DNA of 64,000 nucleotides from Hyperoodon ampullatus (taxonomy: Eukaryota > Chordata > Mammalia > Artiodactyla > Ziphiidae), in NCBI GenBank assembly GCA_949752795.1, contig OX457075.1:8786701-8850700 (forward strand). Direction: 5' to 3'. Positions within the stretch are counted from its first letter, which is position 1. Each line of letters begins with the position of its first letter. This document shows positions 9,349-21,480 of this stretch, piece by piece. The position numbers and the translations under genes were made by a program. The notes beneath the pieces were generated by a model. That model was not told the origin of the DNA, did no database searches, and saw only the letters and a list, made by a program, of their open reading frames with translations.

Positions 9349-12300
9349 TATAAGCTGCCAGTGCTTCTTCAATCCAATTCTATCTCTAGTCAATCTCAGG
9401 GCTTCCTCACAACTTCTTTTGCTCTGAAATTTCCCCTTCTATTTCTGACCATGAATACGTATCCATTTAAAACTTTTTACCATCATTTTAAGAGTTTGAT
9501 AAGAGGAGAAAACTCCCTTGTGTTTTCCCTGCTCCATTTTGAAATCACAATTATATCGAAGACTATTTTAAGAGTATATGGTGACAGATGATGGATGGAT
9601 TTAAAGGCTACTGATCACTGACTGAGAAACATTAATTATAAATATATTTACTTTAATTCATGAGCTACCAAATCTATTTCAAAATTTTCACAATTGTGCT
9701 TTCTGAATGTTAATAGTACTATCAGATTAGGTCCGTGAAACACATAGATTTTATGAATCTTTAACAATTAACCAAGTCATAGAAATGTCCACAGTTAAGT
9801 TTAATTTCTTCTTAACAAATACCTTAATATTCATTTATTTTCCTTATCACGAGCAATCTTAGAAGATGTGGAGCCATTTAGAAACAAAAGAAACATTAGC
9901 TACGATAAATTCAAGTGCCAGTGGAATGGTATGTGAACAAAACACTTCTCATCTAATTTCCTTCTCTTTTCCTAATCTAAAAGAAATTTACTCTGGCCAG
10001 AATCATCTTTCTCGGGTGCAGATCCTGTTGCATTCTGAAGTTACATCACATGACCTACCACGAAAATCTATATAATGGTCCCAACTTATCTTTACAGTTG
10101 GTGTTCAAACAAATTAGTATGTACACTCCCCTGACTTTGTCCACACATCCCTGTGTTCACATCTTAGCTAATGCTATTAAGAATTCCAGGTATGGGATCT
10201 TCTAACATTTCTGATAGCTTAAATCCTACAAATTGTTTAAAACTCCATTACTATCCAAATGAAGCCATTTGGATTTCCTCAACAGTTTATACATTCTCTG
10301 TTTTTTCAATTCCAAGAGGACCTTGTTTCTTTGATGATCTTTATTCATCTTCATTTAATGATATAATTTTGTGCGATTATATTTTCTATGCTTTACACAC
10401 ACACATACCACCTGCACATTTGTACACTTCTGAGGAGCCTAAAGAATGTTTAACTCAACTTCAGTAGCCCCTTTAGGGATTAGTACAGCATCTTGCTTTT
10501 TTTTTTTTTTTTTAATAAAACTCTCAGTACATTTACAAATAGAATTGAATTGGATCACATTTCTTACTGGTACACCATTGAATAAGGGTACAAATTTGAC
10601 TACTGAATCGGATATGACTGGCAGGTCATTGTTTCTTTTGATTTTAAATGAAAAACTTGATTTTATCAGTTTTAGCCTGTGCTAGCCTACCATTAGCCCA
10701 ATTTCCTACAGATGCTTCTGCTGTGATTGGAGTCACCATCTTATAAATAACAACCTCAACATCAACTTCCTGAAATTAACCCTACATAACAAAGTATAAT
10801 AAGTGTAAAGCATCAGAGGAGTCTCATATCAAGAATTTATCTTTGGCAAAAGGAGAAAAGATGCTAGGAGGAAGGTCCCACAGAAATGCTTTAATTTGTT
10901 GATGAGTGCTACTTACATTTTGCAATCTCTGAACATTTGGTAAAATCCATTTATTTTGCTGATTAGTCATTCCAATGAGTGTTTAGGGAAAAGAAAGTCT
11001 CTGATCAATTCTAAAGTTCTATTCAAATACAAGCTTGATTTGTCAAGATGATCCTAAGCTAAACTGTCAAGTCTTGGTCTCTTCATGTTTATGATGTCTT
11101 AGTCCCCCTGGGAGTGGCCCCGGTGAGAGGATAACTCATTTATACCTGGGAAGAACTGCCCAGATAGAGAATGTTATATCCAGAAGAAATTTAGAGACAG
11201 ACAAATCCAATCCTCTGAGCTTTGTTTTTGTCATTTCTAAAATGGGAAATTTAATCATGAAAAGCATGTATTAAGAAACTTCTAAAGTCAAAGCAAAATT
11301 TCCAAATGACCTATCTTACATTTGGTTAATTGCAAAACAAGTAAATCACCAAAAATCTGTACAACCTAGATTTCCCTAGGTCTTACAAGACAAGCCACAT
11401 ATTTCAATGGCTGTAGCTTTTGCTTGCCAATGCAGGACATCCAGCTCTCCTCTAAATTTCATTCAGTTATTTCTGGAAGTCCTTCAGAATATGCCACAGG
11501 AGTTCTTAAACTGTCCTTTCTGTAGTGCTGCTCCTGCCGTGCCCTGGGATCCCTTGCTGATGTCTCGTCCGTTGAACTTCTTAAGGGCATCTCACACTCC
11601 CACTGCATGCACTGTCCACCAGAACTGAGCTACATCTGCCCTAAGTGTGTTGCCTCCCAAGATCATAAATCCAAAAACTTTCCAAGTGTCACCTGGAATC
11701 CTCAAAGCACTGCAGTGACACTCTATTCCAAAAGAAGTATGAAGCATCCCTCTTCTCCACTCTCTGTCAACACATTTCATTAAGAACAAGGCAGTACTGT
11801 TTATCAGCTGAAATAGCAGAATAATCAAAAAATAATAAATTGATAAATTCCTTAGGGGAAGTCTAGCTCATTCCATCTTATAGCTCTTCTTCAGCCAGTA
11901 GGCAATGTCTCCTGCCTACTGGTCACAACATGGCTGCAGGAGGACCAAGCTTCACATTATCGCATGATGTCGATCAGGAATAATCATGCATAACTTTAAA
12001 GTAAGCAAAAAGAGTACTGCATGCCCTGCCTAGTGCACCCATCTTAATTATACCTTAATGTATCTCAAGAAGAAAGAAAGGCATACAGGGCTAGTCACTC
12101 CTCAGATCCATTTCTTTTTTTATAAAAGAAATTTTGGCTAGAATTGGCTCAAAATGCTATCCCTAACTTTAAGAGTGCAAACATATCTGGCATCTTTAAA
12201 TTCTATATTAGGAAGCTAGTAAGAAAGATGACAGATGAGCATGGCTTGTGCTTGCCCAGCTCACTGAGTTCTTTAGAAGACTCCTTGAATTTCTGCCTGG

Positions 12301-12715
12301 GACCCTTCTTTCCAGAGTAGCAGACAATATCTTTGGAGCCCAATGCTGTACGGAAGATGTCTTAGACAGAACTGTTCTATTCTCTAAACACTGTTCCCTC
12401 TTAGATATGTGTGTATTCCCCGCTCTTGTTCCCGAATCCACCCCCCCTGTAAACAAAATCCTGGTAAGTTGGCCCCCTTAGTTTACGGTAAGTGTCTGAT
12501 CTTGCCTGAGAAGTGGTAGTGAATACAGCTTGAGCTCAAGGCTGGGGTCCTGATACCCCAGTAAGAAGGACAGCAACATCTACCTAGAGGCAGCTCAATC
12601 ATGTGCCAAGAACTGTAGCTAAGAGGAAGTGAATAACCTGGAATTTGCTCCCAACCCTAATATTGTAGATTAGTAAGGACTAGCATGAAAAGAAAAATCC
12701 TCGAAAACGCCTCGA
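9349..12715. other. No gene recognised
   Basis: About 3.4 kb of mixed AT-rich sequence. The short open frames (for example 10171-10467, 10446-10685, 11407-11628 and 12248-12481 plus; 11592-11828 and 12208-12456 minus) show no recognisable domain, lack consistent neighbours, and partly overlap on opposite strands. A 19-T run lies near 10497-10514. I assign nothing here. Confidence 0.4.
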
Positions 12716-12719
12716 AAAA

Positions 12720-12860
12720 TGATCGAAAACGTCTGGTTTCTAGTGCCAAATTTGCCCAACTAGAATTTAGCCTTTGAGTCTCATTTTCCTCATCTGAAAA
12801 ATAAGTGTCAAGTTACATAAAAATTGTGACATTACAGTTCAACATGGCATGATTCTATAA
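12720..12860 (+). repeat. Probable MIR fragment
   Basis: The phrase 'gagtctcattttcctcatct', followed by 'gaaaaataagtgt', matches the MIR core segment. The rest is too decayed to be certain. Confidence 0.45.
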
Positions 12861-13039
12861 AATTTAATTCATCCCTGGACCATACATCCTTCAAAAGAGA
12901 GTGGAAATAAGTTGACCGTTAAGCTAAACAAGAAGTGTGGAGAAACTGCCAAATGTAAGGCTATTATATTTTTCTTGGCAAATGTTCCACAATCTACCCA
13001 GACTAAAACTGTGATATATCAAGGCATAATACAGAGAAT

Positions 13040-13180
13040 ACTGGGCAAGGCCTTTGTCAATAACTAGCTATATGACATGACATCAGTAAGTTATTTACTC
13101 TGTTTGAGCCTCAAGTCCAGAGAGGTTAGACTTAACGCCTAAGTTCTCTTCTGGCTCTAAAATATTATGATATAGGATGT
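13040..13180 (+). repeat. MIR fragment
   Basis: The order 'aactagctatatgacatgac', 'aagttatttactctgtttga', 'gcctca', then 'gaggttagacttaacgccta' and 'ttctggctctaaaatattat' follows a MIR core and 3' end. Confidence 0.6.
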
Positions 13181-13539
13181 AGTTCTTTATTACTCTCATG
13201 CCTCCACTCAACTCTCAACAAGGACTTAATGCTAAAAATAACTCTTCTCTCCACTGTAATTTAAAGTGGTAAACAGAGTTTGTGACAATAAAACAGAAGT
13301 AAAGAAGACCAAAACCCACAAAGTTCAGTGTATTACATTTGCCTTTATCAGGGAAGGGCATCTCTGAAGAGCTAGATAATTGATCACTAATCTCTCAATT
13401 AACAGCTCACTGTTTCTTATGGATCAGCTCAAGCAATTCCAAAATTATTTTTTTTAAAATAAATGAGTTTAAAACATTAATAATATTGGCACTAAAGTTA
13501 TGTATAATATCTTTATACACAAAAAATACATATAGAAGA

Positions 13540-13860
13540 AAGCAATGGACATCTTGTAACTATAATGCTGATGGAATAAAGCCAGACTCCAAAGAAGACA
13601 CATGTATGATTTCATTTATATAATGTCCCAAAACAAACAAAAGTAATTTCTGCTATTAGAAGTCAGAATAGTGGGACAGGGTAGTGACTGGAGGAGGATA
13701 AGAGCTGAGGTATCTGTATGCTGGGGATCTTCTACTTCTTGATCAGGATATACAATTATGCTCATTTCATGGAAATACATAAAGCTGTACACCCAGGATT
13801 AGTTGATTAGTGCTCTTTTCTGGGTGTTTATTATACTTCAATAAAAATATTTTATATGGG
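13540..13860 (+). repeat. Old L1M-type 3' end
   Basis: It includes 'tgatttcatttatataatgt', then 'agaatagtgggacagg', 'aaagctgtacacccaggatt' and 'attatacttcaataaaaata'. This is the usual order of an old L1 3'UTR. It is diverged and lacks a clear target duplication. Confidence 0.6.
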
Positions 13861-13894
13861 TAAGTACTTATATTGATCTCTTTAAGATTCACAG

Positions 13895-13985
13895 AATGAA
13901 CGAGTGTTCATTTTTATCATTTTAATCATCATTTAATCATAAATGAATTAATCATAAATGATGTTATCATCATTTATCATTAATC
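13895..13985. repeat. TCAT/ATGA-rich low-complexity tract with dyads
   Basis: Repeated aatcat, tcattt and aaatgat words. aatcataaatga occurs twice and faces a related tcatttatcatt, giving imperfect dyad symmetry. Confidence 0.6.
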
Positions 13986-13989
13986 CAGA

Positions 13990-14737
13990 GGGCATAGATA
14001 ATTAATATTTCCCAATATTTTTTCTTAAAAAATACTGGGGTATATTACATAAAAGTTTTTAAATTGGTTGTATGAGTGATGGGATTGTGGGTAGTGTTCA
14101 ATTTCTTGTTTATAATTTCCAAAATTTTCTAACTCAAATATGTATTAATTCTATATTCATAAAAATAATTTTATGCAAAAGAAAATAAGTTAAAGAATAA
14201 TTGTGAGAGGAGAGATTTTCTTTTATTAGAAAGTCTCCACATGTGGTAGACAGATGGTAGGGAGCTACTGAGACCAATTTATTTTTCAAGGTGAAAATTA
14301 CATATTGTTCACACCGTTTTTTCTTTTTGTAGCTATGAAATATTAACAAAAAATGTGAAGATGTAAGTAAGACCACGGCATTTTTCGATACTCACTATTT
14401 TTGTCCAACCTCAGAGGATCACACAAGGAACTTCTGCAGATTCATGGCAACTAATTACCACTCTGATGCACTGGTGAGGAATTCACACTGTTGGTCTAGT
14501 TGGTACAACTCATTCACTGTGATGGCACCTAATATGTGCAGTACTCCTTAACAGAGGAGTAGTGATACCTTATTCTCCTATCAGTTTAGAGGAGTACAGG
14601 ATGTTAACAACACTCAAAATTACATTGGGCCACCCATGGTTGATGCTAAACATTTTACAACGCAACTATTCAGACATCTAAATGTAGATGGAGAAGGTAA
14701 GTTATTTCTGAAAAACTCCTATGAATTATCAGTATTA
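13990..14737. other. No gene recognised
   Basis: AT-rich DNA with short open frames only (14134-14376 minus, and part of 14636-14920 plus). No domain or repeat family is recognised. Confidence 0.4.
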
Positions 14738-14862
14738 GCCTTTTTGTATTCCTTCTCACTTCCCTCCAACTTTTCTCCTCTTTCTTCTGTTCTTCTTCCC
14801 TTCCTTCCTCCATCCCTCCTTTCCTCCTTCCCTCTTTCTTTCTTTTTTTCTTTCCTTCAAGC
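14738..14862. repeat. Polypyrimidine tract
   Basis: Almost pure C/T on the plus strand (tccttctcac through ttctttcctt), built of ctttc, cttcc and ccctcc words. It accounts for the Ser/Pro/Phe-rich frame on the plus strand and the Glu/Lys/Arg-rich frame on the minus strand, neither of which is a gene. Confidence 0.8.
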
Positions 14863-15257
14863 TCTCCATGTAGCTTGTAGATCACAAGTCTGTGATAAAT
14901 CAGCCCCTTGGGCAAGATGAACAAAAGTCAAGGGTAGTAACTAATGTTATACCATGGAAAGTTTGCGCTAGAAACAAATCACAAATAAAAGTACTAATTA
15001 GAATAATTATGGCCATTATGATTATAATGACACAGCACGGTCTTGCCTTGTGCTAAGTATCCAGAACTGTCACATTTGCAAACAGCATAATTGCACATAT
15101 TAATATTTAGAATTCTTTTACTCACTATGGAAAATAGGCCATTTCTTTACATTATGCAAATAAGCACATCCATACCTATCCAGAATATTATGGTGTCTAA
15201 GAAGCCTAATACACAAAGTGAAAGAATGTGGGCAAGGAAAGAGAGTGAAATTATTTT

Positions 15258-15355
15258 TATTTAAAAAATTTTTTTAATTGAGATACAATTGACATACAAC
15301 ACTATGTTAATTACAGGTGTGCAACATAATGATTCAATATTTGTATATAGTGTAA
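15258..15355 (-). repeat. Old L1 3' end, antisense
   Basis: The plus strand reads 'aattgagatacaattgacat', 'acaacactatgttaattaca', 'ggtgtgcaacataatgattc', 'aatatttgtatat'. This is the complement of a common old L1 3'UTR. Confidence 0.75.
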
Positions 15356-15599
15356 AAAGCCACAGGTCTTTGCTAGAGTGGACTCCTAATAGATTTTAGC
15401 ATCTCCTTGAAACTCTTTGGGCAATCCTACTCGTATTACAAAGTGTGTCTGAGATTTTAGAGTGAGGCAGAGGTGAAGTCCAGGTTCAAAGTCAAGTCAG
15501 AAGACAGGTGAAGGGGAGAGAGTGATCCATTTCAATAAATTGAAAATTGCAAAGGGAACAAGGCACCAGGTGGTGCTGATGAAGTTTGTATTTTATTGG

Positions 15600-15601
<2 letters not shown>

Positions 15602-15631
<30 letters not shown>

Positions 15632-15632
15632 C
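15602..15632. repeat. (TG)n microsatellite
   Basis: About 11 tandem TG units followed by tatgtatg. Confidence 0.95.
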
Positions 15633-15639
15633 AGGAATT

Positions 15640-16740
15640 TCAGAGCTTTCTAGAAATTATACTATACATTAATCTATGTGAGGTGTGCAACCCTAAATTC
15701 TGTCTTGATAGCAGCTTTAATTCTCTGGCCTTTTGACTTCCTCTGTATAATCATATCAAATAGAAACCAAACAATTCTACAGATGTGTTACACCTGGAAG
15801 CTGATAACTCTGATTTGACATTTAGAGGATCTTCTCATAAAAACTTAGACACTAAAATTATGACTGTGGCAGGAGAGATGGATGGATTTAGGAAAAGGAG
15901 CTCTTCCTCTTAGAAGAGTTTCTGACACGCAGAGTATATTCAATTAATGCCTGCTGATGTTAGTGTACCACTGCCCCCTCACACACCTTCTCTTAATCCT
16001 GACCCTGTGGGTGCACATTGAATTCTGCCTGAACTTTGAGAAACTGCATTTTTAATGACATTAATGGCCATTTATTGGTCTTAGAGAATCCCTAACTACT
16101 GGTTTGAATCCTGACTGTTGGGAGTGTTGTCAGCTCTGAGCGGGGATGCAAACAGGACCTTGGAGGCTGGACCCTGACTTTAGCTACTTAGTGAGTCTTC
16201 AGTGAGTGTGTAACAACTGCTCCCTCTTGCCTCAAATTCTCATTAAAGTGGATGCATCAGAATACTAGTGGAAAGTGTAGCTGAATCCTCCTGTCTAATT
16301 GGCTTGGGTGATCTGTGACTTGATAATATCACTGCATTCAAGAAAAGTAAGGAAGCTTCAGTAGTCCCTTTTGTGGAGAAATAGTACCTTGTTCAGGAAA
16401 AGTACCCCGTGTGAAATTCATTAGTGAGCATGTGTGTCTGGGGAGCAGAAATGAGGAAATGTGTTCAGGAGAAAGGGCTCACTAGTTCCCATGGAAACAA
16501 ACAGAACAACCTGCCCAGCTTATTTGGTTCTAAAATTTTAAGGAATTTCTTTCTTAACTGGGCTCCACAATTTCCTGGGAGGGAGGTCTAGAGCGGATTT
16601 ATGTACATTATGGGCTTTTCTATTTCTCTAAAGAACAAAGCTAGCTGAGCAGAGCAGAAGTAAAGATTAAGTGTTTGGTGAAGCATTGGGGGTAAAGTAT
16701 AAATCTATTATTCCATTGGGAGCAATAATTTCTTAGGCTC
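15640..16740. other. No gene recognised
   Basis: Apparently single-copy sequence. No open frame of note, no RNA gene and no repeat family recognised. Confidence 0.4.
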
Positions 16741-16853
16741 AAGAGGGAGGGAATATGCATGCATAGGCTGATTCACTTTATTGTACAACAGAAACTAACA
16801 CAGTATTGTGAAGCAATTATACTCCAATAAAGATCTATTAAAAAAAAGAAAAG
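16741..16853 (+). mobile_element. Short 5'-truncated L1 3' end
   Basis: It holds the last part of an L1 3'UTR: 'gctgattcactttattgtac', 'aacagaaactaacacagtat', 'caattatactccaataaaga', then an A-rich tail. The ending matches the L1 at 56464-58456. The left border and target duplication are not clear. Confidence 0.8.
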
Positions 16854-18089
16854 CGCGAGTGAAGAGTGGAACGAGACACTGAACTTTAAAAATCCTATAT
16901 CTGCCTACTTTTTCACTTTCCCTCTGGTCACCCTCACTCCACTCCACTTCCCTTCCAATCTTAGAGTTAACTAGCATCATAGCCCTAGATAGCATATGAC
17001 TGAGTTGAAAACTGACACTGGTTATTATCTCCCACCGTTTTTCTCCAATTGAGAAAATCTTTTGCCATTCTTCTTCTACTATTTCAAAATTTTACCTTAT
17101 TATCATCGTATTTTTAATACATGAACCTTGTAAAAATATCCAAATACCACAGAAGTATAATAAGTATATGTATCAAGTCCCCCTATTTTTTCTCAGAATC
17201 CCTCTCCTTAGAGTTGGCATTTGCAGCAGCTTACTGTGTATCCTTACAACACCTTTTACCTATTTAACCACATGCTCATATGCATACAAATATTTACACA
17301 TGTGTGCTCATGCACGCACACTCGCACACACATATGTATACTGGCATACTTTTAAAAACACAATTGGGACCCTCTGCAGTTTACTTCTTTCAGTTAACAA
17401 TGAATTGGGAATATATTCCCAGGCCCACACAAACAGATCTACCACATTCTTTTCCAGTATTGTCAGCATCCCACATTGTACTTTAAATTTATTTTTCTTT
17501 TAAATTTTATAAAGATTGCATGCACATTGTAAAATAACTGAAAAAAGTTATTAAAGGCATAAAATGAAAAGTAAATGTATCCATTCATACCTCCTACACT
17601 TAATTCCAATTCCACTCTCCAAAAGTTACTAATATTAATCATTATATATTAGAAATACACACTATATACATATACATACTATATATACACTCTCTATATA
17701 TACTTTATACGTATGTGTTTATAGTGTATAATACATAGAGTACAATCTATATATACACTATATATACTATAGTGTATATATATAGTGTGTACACTATATA
17801 TTCACTGTATGTATGTATACTATACATACTCTTGTTATCTGGTCTACCAATTTCTGCTAGTTTTATGGTTTGTTCATTTTTAAGTTTTTTAAAATTTACA
17901 ATCTGTTTTCTGAGTATAATTACAAGTATAAAATATATACCATTAACCAGGTAGTGTGATTGGACTAACAGAAAATTTTGGGTAATTTTTTGTCATTAAA
18001 CTTTACCATTCAAAAATAACCTTTCAGATGTTGAAGACCAAATGGATCCTCTTTAAATTTCACCTGAAGTCCATTCATTTACACTGGAA
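16854..18089. other. AT-rich region, possible old L1 3' pieces; no gene
   Basis: T-rich plus-strand phrases near 17060-17480 may be decayed antisense L1 3'UTR. Overlapping short frames at 17168-17503 are low-complexity translations of CA-rich and T-rich DNA. Confidence 0.35.
17640..17830. repeat. AT/TA-rich palindromic cluster
   Basis: Dense tata/acac/gtgt words. Two clean dyads are visible. tatatacacta (17750-17760) pairs with tagtgtatata (17770-17780) across 9 nt. An 11-bp stem, 17778-17788 against 17791-17801, is separated by only 2 nt. Confidence 0.8.
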
Positions 18090-18290
18090 GAGGCAGGACA
18101 GAAGAGTGGTTAAGAGAATAGCTCTGGAACTGGATAGCCCCTGGCTCTGGCACTTACCAGCTCAGAGAACTTGATGGAGTTTCTTAAGCTCTCTGGGCCC
18201 TAAATGGCAATAATATCAGTGCCTATCTTGTTGATTTACTTTGAGATTAAATAAATTTATATATTCAAAGCACTGAGCATCTATTGGGGT
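18090..18290 (+). repeat. MIR SINE
   Basis: Good MIR order: 'agagtggttaagagaatagc', 'tctggaactgg', 'tctggcacttaccagctcag', 'agctctctgggccc', 'tgagattaaataaatttata' and 'aaagcactgagca'. Confidence 0.88.
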
Positions 18291-18439
18291 TTGCTATCAT
18301 GACTAATCACTGCTTCTGGGTTACAGTTACTTGCCACTGCTTCCTATAGCCTCTGTTATATTCTTTCTTGAATTCCTTGGACTTTAGTTTGTTTCGAATA
18401 TTTTTGCTGTTACATATAAAGCATTTTTGAAAAGGTTTT

Positions 18440-18930
18440 GGGAAAAAGCTATTTTGCTTTCAGAGTAGATTAATATTTTGGCTGAGTAGAAAATTCTAGA
18501 ATCAAAATTTTTTTCCTAACAACTTTAAGCATTTATTCCATTTTTTTCTGGTACTAGGTGCTTTGATGAAAAGTGTAATGCAGTCTAATTCTCTTTCCTT
18601 TATAAGTAATTTCTTTTTAAATAAATGTTTCCCCTGGAGAATCAATATTTTCAAATAGCTTTAATTAAAATGTTTGTTTTTAAATAGTTTTGTGATGTAA
18701 ATTCGCAAGTAAATCAGGGGAGTCTTTCTTTTCCATTTTGGAAAATTTTATATTGGATGGTGAAAATTGAGTGAATATTTTATATGAGTTCAATATTCAG
18801 AAAATTTCATAGTTTTGTATTAATAAAACGGTTATAATTTTCCTGAAACAATTTCATGATTATAGAAATTGTCACAAATATAGTATTATAAAAATGCTTC
18901 CCTTTAAGTTTCTTAATCAATTTCATTTAT
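18440..18930 (-). repeat. Old L1M relic, ORF1 3' region, antisense
   Basis: The plus strand has 'ttttggctgagtagaaaatt' and 'ctagaatcaaaattttttt', the complement of the L1 phrase around 'gaattctatacccagc'. A T-rich tail of ORF1-like sequence follows. It is decayed. Confidence 0.55.
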
Positions 18931-20425
18931 TCCTATATAATTCATTGCTGTTTGACCAGATCTTAGATCAAAGTTCTCATTCTGTGAAGTCATCTGCTTC
19001 ATAAAACCCTGGAATCCTAGCTCAGTTTCCTGGTACAGTCTGAGAAGTGTTTGCTCATAGTGATGACACTAGCTAATACTGGGGAGCCTGAACCCATAAG
19101 TCTTTTTCATGCAATGTCATTGGTCAGGAGAACCTGGTACAGACCATTGCAGAAACTAAGATTCTTCTGATGTTGCTTCCAAGATTCCATTTCTAACCTG
19201 TAGCTTGTAGCATGGGGCTACGGGTAAGTGTGAGAGAAAAAAAAAAAAAACTGTTATCATCTGCTGATGATAAAGTTGAACAACTCTGGTTAATTTATTA
19301 CAGCAACCAGCAATATGGAAATGAAAGAGAATGGAATCCTGTCCTGGAGTGTGACATTATTTCAAGATTATTTACTATGATGCTGAACCCGATAGTAACA
19401 ACATATCATGGACAATAATGGGATGGATGCATCTCCAGGTCCCTCTAATTAACCCTGATATCTCATCATACTACAGACAGAACTCCTACAAAGACATTCT
19501 CCCACATAACCACAATTCAACCATCACAACTATGAAATTAACATTAAGTCATTACTACCATCTAAACCTTGGAACCCATTCAAGTCTATCGATAAAAGGA
19601 AAAAGTTCAAAATCATATATCTGTCCTTTTACTGACAAGGTTAAGTTTGATTATTTGATAAAGCTATTTTCTGCCAGAATTCTGTGCCATGTTTTGCAAA
19701 TACTAAATCTTTTGGGGGGTAGGTACTTTGAGAACATCTAAATAATATACAAATATTCTGCTCTTTATAAAACTTCCAATTTTTTCCTTTTAAAAAAATT
19801 ATGAATTCATTGTTTTCTATTTTAATCAGTGTTTTACCTATGACAATCATCATTTATTTTGATGCTTAAACTGTCCTCATTTGACCAGTGAGAGCCTCTT
19901 CAGGCTGATTCCTATGTCCTATTGACATGCCCCAATTATTTTTTGAGTACTGCTGTACTTTCTGGCACAAGAGGGTGTTCCAAGCTCATTTTGCACATTG
20001 CCTGTTCAAGCCCTGGAATCAGCCAACTATCCAAGGAGGAATAATTCTATTTTTATTGGAAAAATGTTATTTAAATAATACCAAATTTAGGTGCCAGGTG
20101 TGTTCATTGCTATGTACAGATGTATGTATGTGCATATATATATACATGTGCATGTATTTTGTATATACACACATTTTCATCAATATATATTTCTACACCT
20201 ATATATGCATTGAATACCACAATTTCAAACCAATACCGCTAATTCCTACCTAATATCATAGGTCCTTTCTAACTTTCTTCCTTTCCAGATTTGTAACTCC
20301 CTTCTTCCAATCTAAGAAAATTAGCTCTCACTATCCTTAACGCATTTGATATGCCTCCCTATATGGAAACAATTTCCAGGGACTACAGCAACCTTCCCTA
20401 CCTCCCAAGACACCCTCTTCACATC
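18931..20425. other. No gene recognised
   Basis: Mixed sequence with short open frames (19212-19418, 19418-19741 and 19927-20253 plus; 19641-19853 minus). None has a recognisable domain. 20110-20190 is a TG/TA microsatellite-like stretch. Confidence 0.4.
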
Positions 20426-20429
20426 TTCT

Positions 20430-20880
20430 GAGCTCTGACACTTCCTTCAGGGCCACTGTCATGGCCCCCTCATCCATGGATCCTTCTCATCTTGTTTGAG
20501 CTCCAACACCCTCCTAGTTTGGTACCTCCCTCTCCCCGTGTGAACTTCCCCCTCCTTCTCTCAGGCTGATATGCTGCCCCTCCAGGTCACCCCCACCCAA
20601 TTCCCCTTCACTCCATTCAGGCTTCCATCCCTCTTGCTGGCCCACCCTCCCCCTTGGCAGTCACCCTCCTCACCTCTTCATGATTCTTGGGCTCCAGACA
20701 TCCCATACTCTGCCCTTTCCGTGGCAGTATTCTTACCCTGCTCAGGTTCCTACACCTTGTGCTGGGCTATCTTTTAAAACAGATGCTCTCCTCACCCCAT
20801 GCAGGCTCTGATACCCCCTGTGGTTCATCACGGCTGCCCTCGTGGTGATAACCTCCCTGACGGAGAGTAAATGGCTTTGA
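20430..20880. repeat. Degenerate C-rich minisatellite, unit near 60 bp
   Basis: A C/T-rich block in which a phrase close to CAGGCTCTGATACCCCCT recurs at about 20430, 20498, 20562, 20618, 20689, 20742 and 20802, spaced 53-71 bp. Each is usually followed by a TGCTGG/TGTGG-like word and a CCCTCC-rich filler. Copies are too diverged for a clean consensus by eye. The open frame at 20571-20777 (Pro/Ser/Leu-rich) is a by-product. Confidence 0.55.
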
Positions 20881-20884
20881 GACT

Positions 20885-21300
20885 GAATTGTTCCCTTCAT
20901 GGTAGGAGGAATAATGGCCCCACAAAGATATCCACATTCTAATCCCTGAAATCTGTGAGCATGTTTCCATATAAGGCAAAAGAGACTTTGCAGTTGTGAT
21001 TAAGATTACAGATCTTGATGTGGGGAGAGTAGCCTGGATAATTCTGTGGGTCCAACCTAATCATATGAGTCCTCAAAAGCAGAAAACCTTTCTCAGCTGA
21101 GATCAGAGCCAGCATGAGATGTAACTACAGAATGGGTAGAGAGATGCAACATTGCTAGTTTAGAAGATGGAGGAAGGGATCACAAGCCAAGGAATGTGGA
21201 TGGCCTCTAGGAGCTGGAAAAGGTAAGGAAAGGGATTCTTTAGAGCCTTCAGAAAGGAAGGGTGACAAGACTTTGATTTTAGCCCTGTGACACCTGTGTT
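20885..21300 (+). repeat. Old LTR-like mammalian repeat
   Basis: The order is 'ggaggaataatggccccaca', 'aagatatccacattctaatc', 'ggcaaaagagactttgcagt', 'gtgattaagattacagatct', 'gatcacaagccaaggaatg', 'ggcctctaggagctggaaaa', then 'ttgattttagccc'. This is a well-known mammalian repeat whose exact name I leave open. A reverse copy lies at 39988-40447. Confidence 0.7.
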
Positions 21301-21309
21301 GGTACAATT

Positions 21310-21480
21310 CATGGCATTAAGTATATTCACACTGTTGTGCAACCATCACTACCATCCATCTCCAGAATTTTCTCATCAGCCCAAGCTGAAACTCTGCACC
21401 CATTAAACAACAACTCCTATTCTCCCCACTTTGAGATGAAGTTTCAGCATTATCTTACCATCTCTGTCAGTTACCACTTC
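21310..21480 (-). repeat. Old L1 3'UTR fragment, antisense
   Basis: 'attcacactgttgtgcaacc', then 'atcactaccatccatctcca', 'gaattttctcatc', 'actctgcacccattaaacaa' and 'caactcctattctcccc' form the complement of a common old L1 3'UTR segment. Confidence 0.72.

Noticed and set aside
20571..20777. Pro/Ser-rich 68-codon frame
   Set aside because: Explained by the C-rich tandem repeat; no start context or domain.
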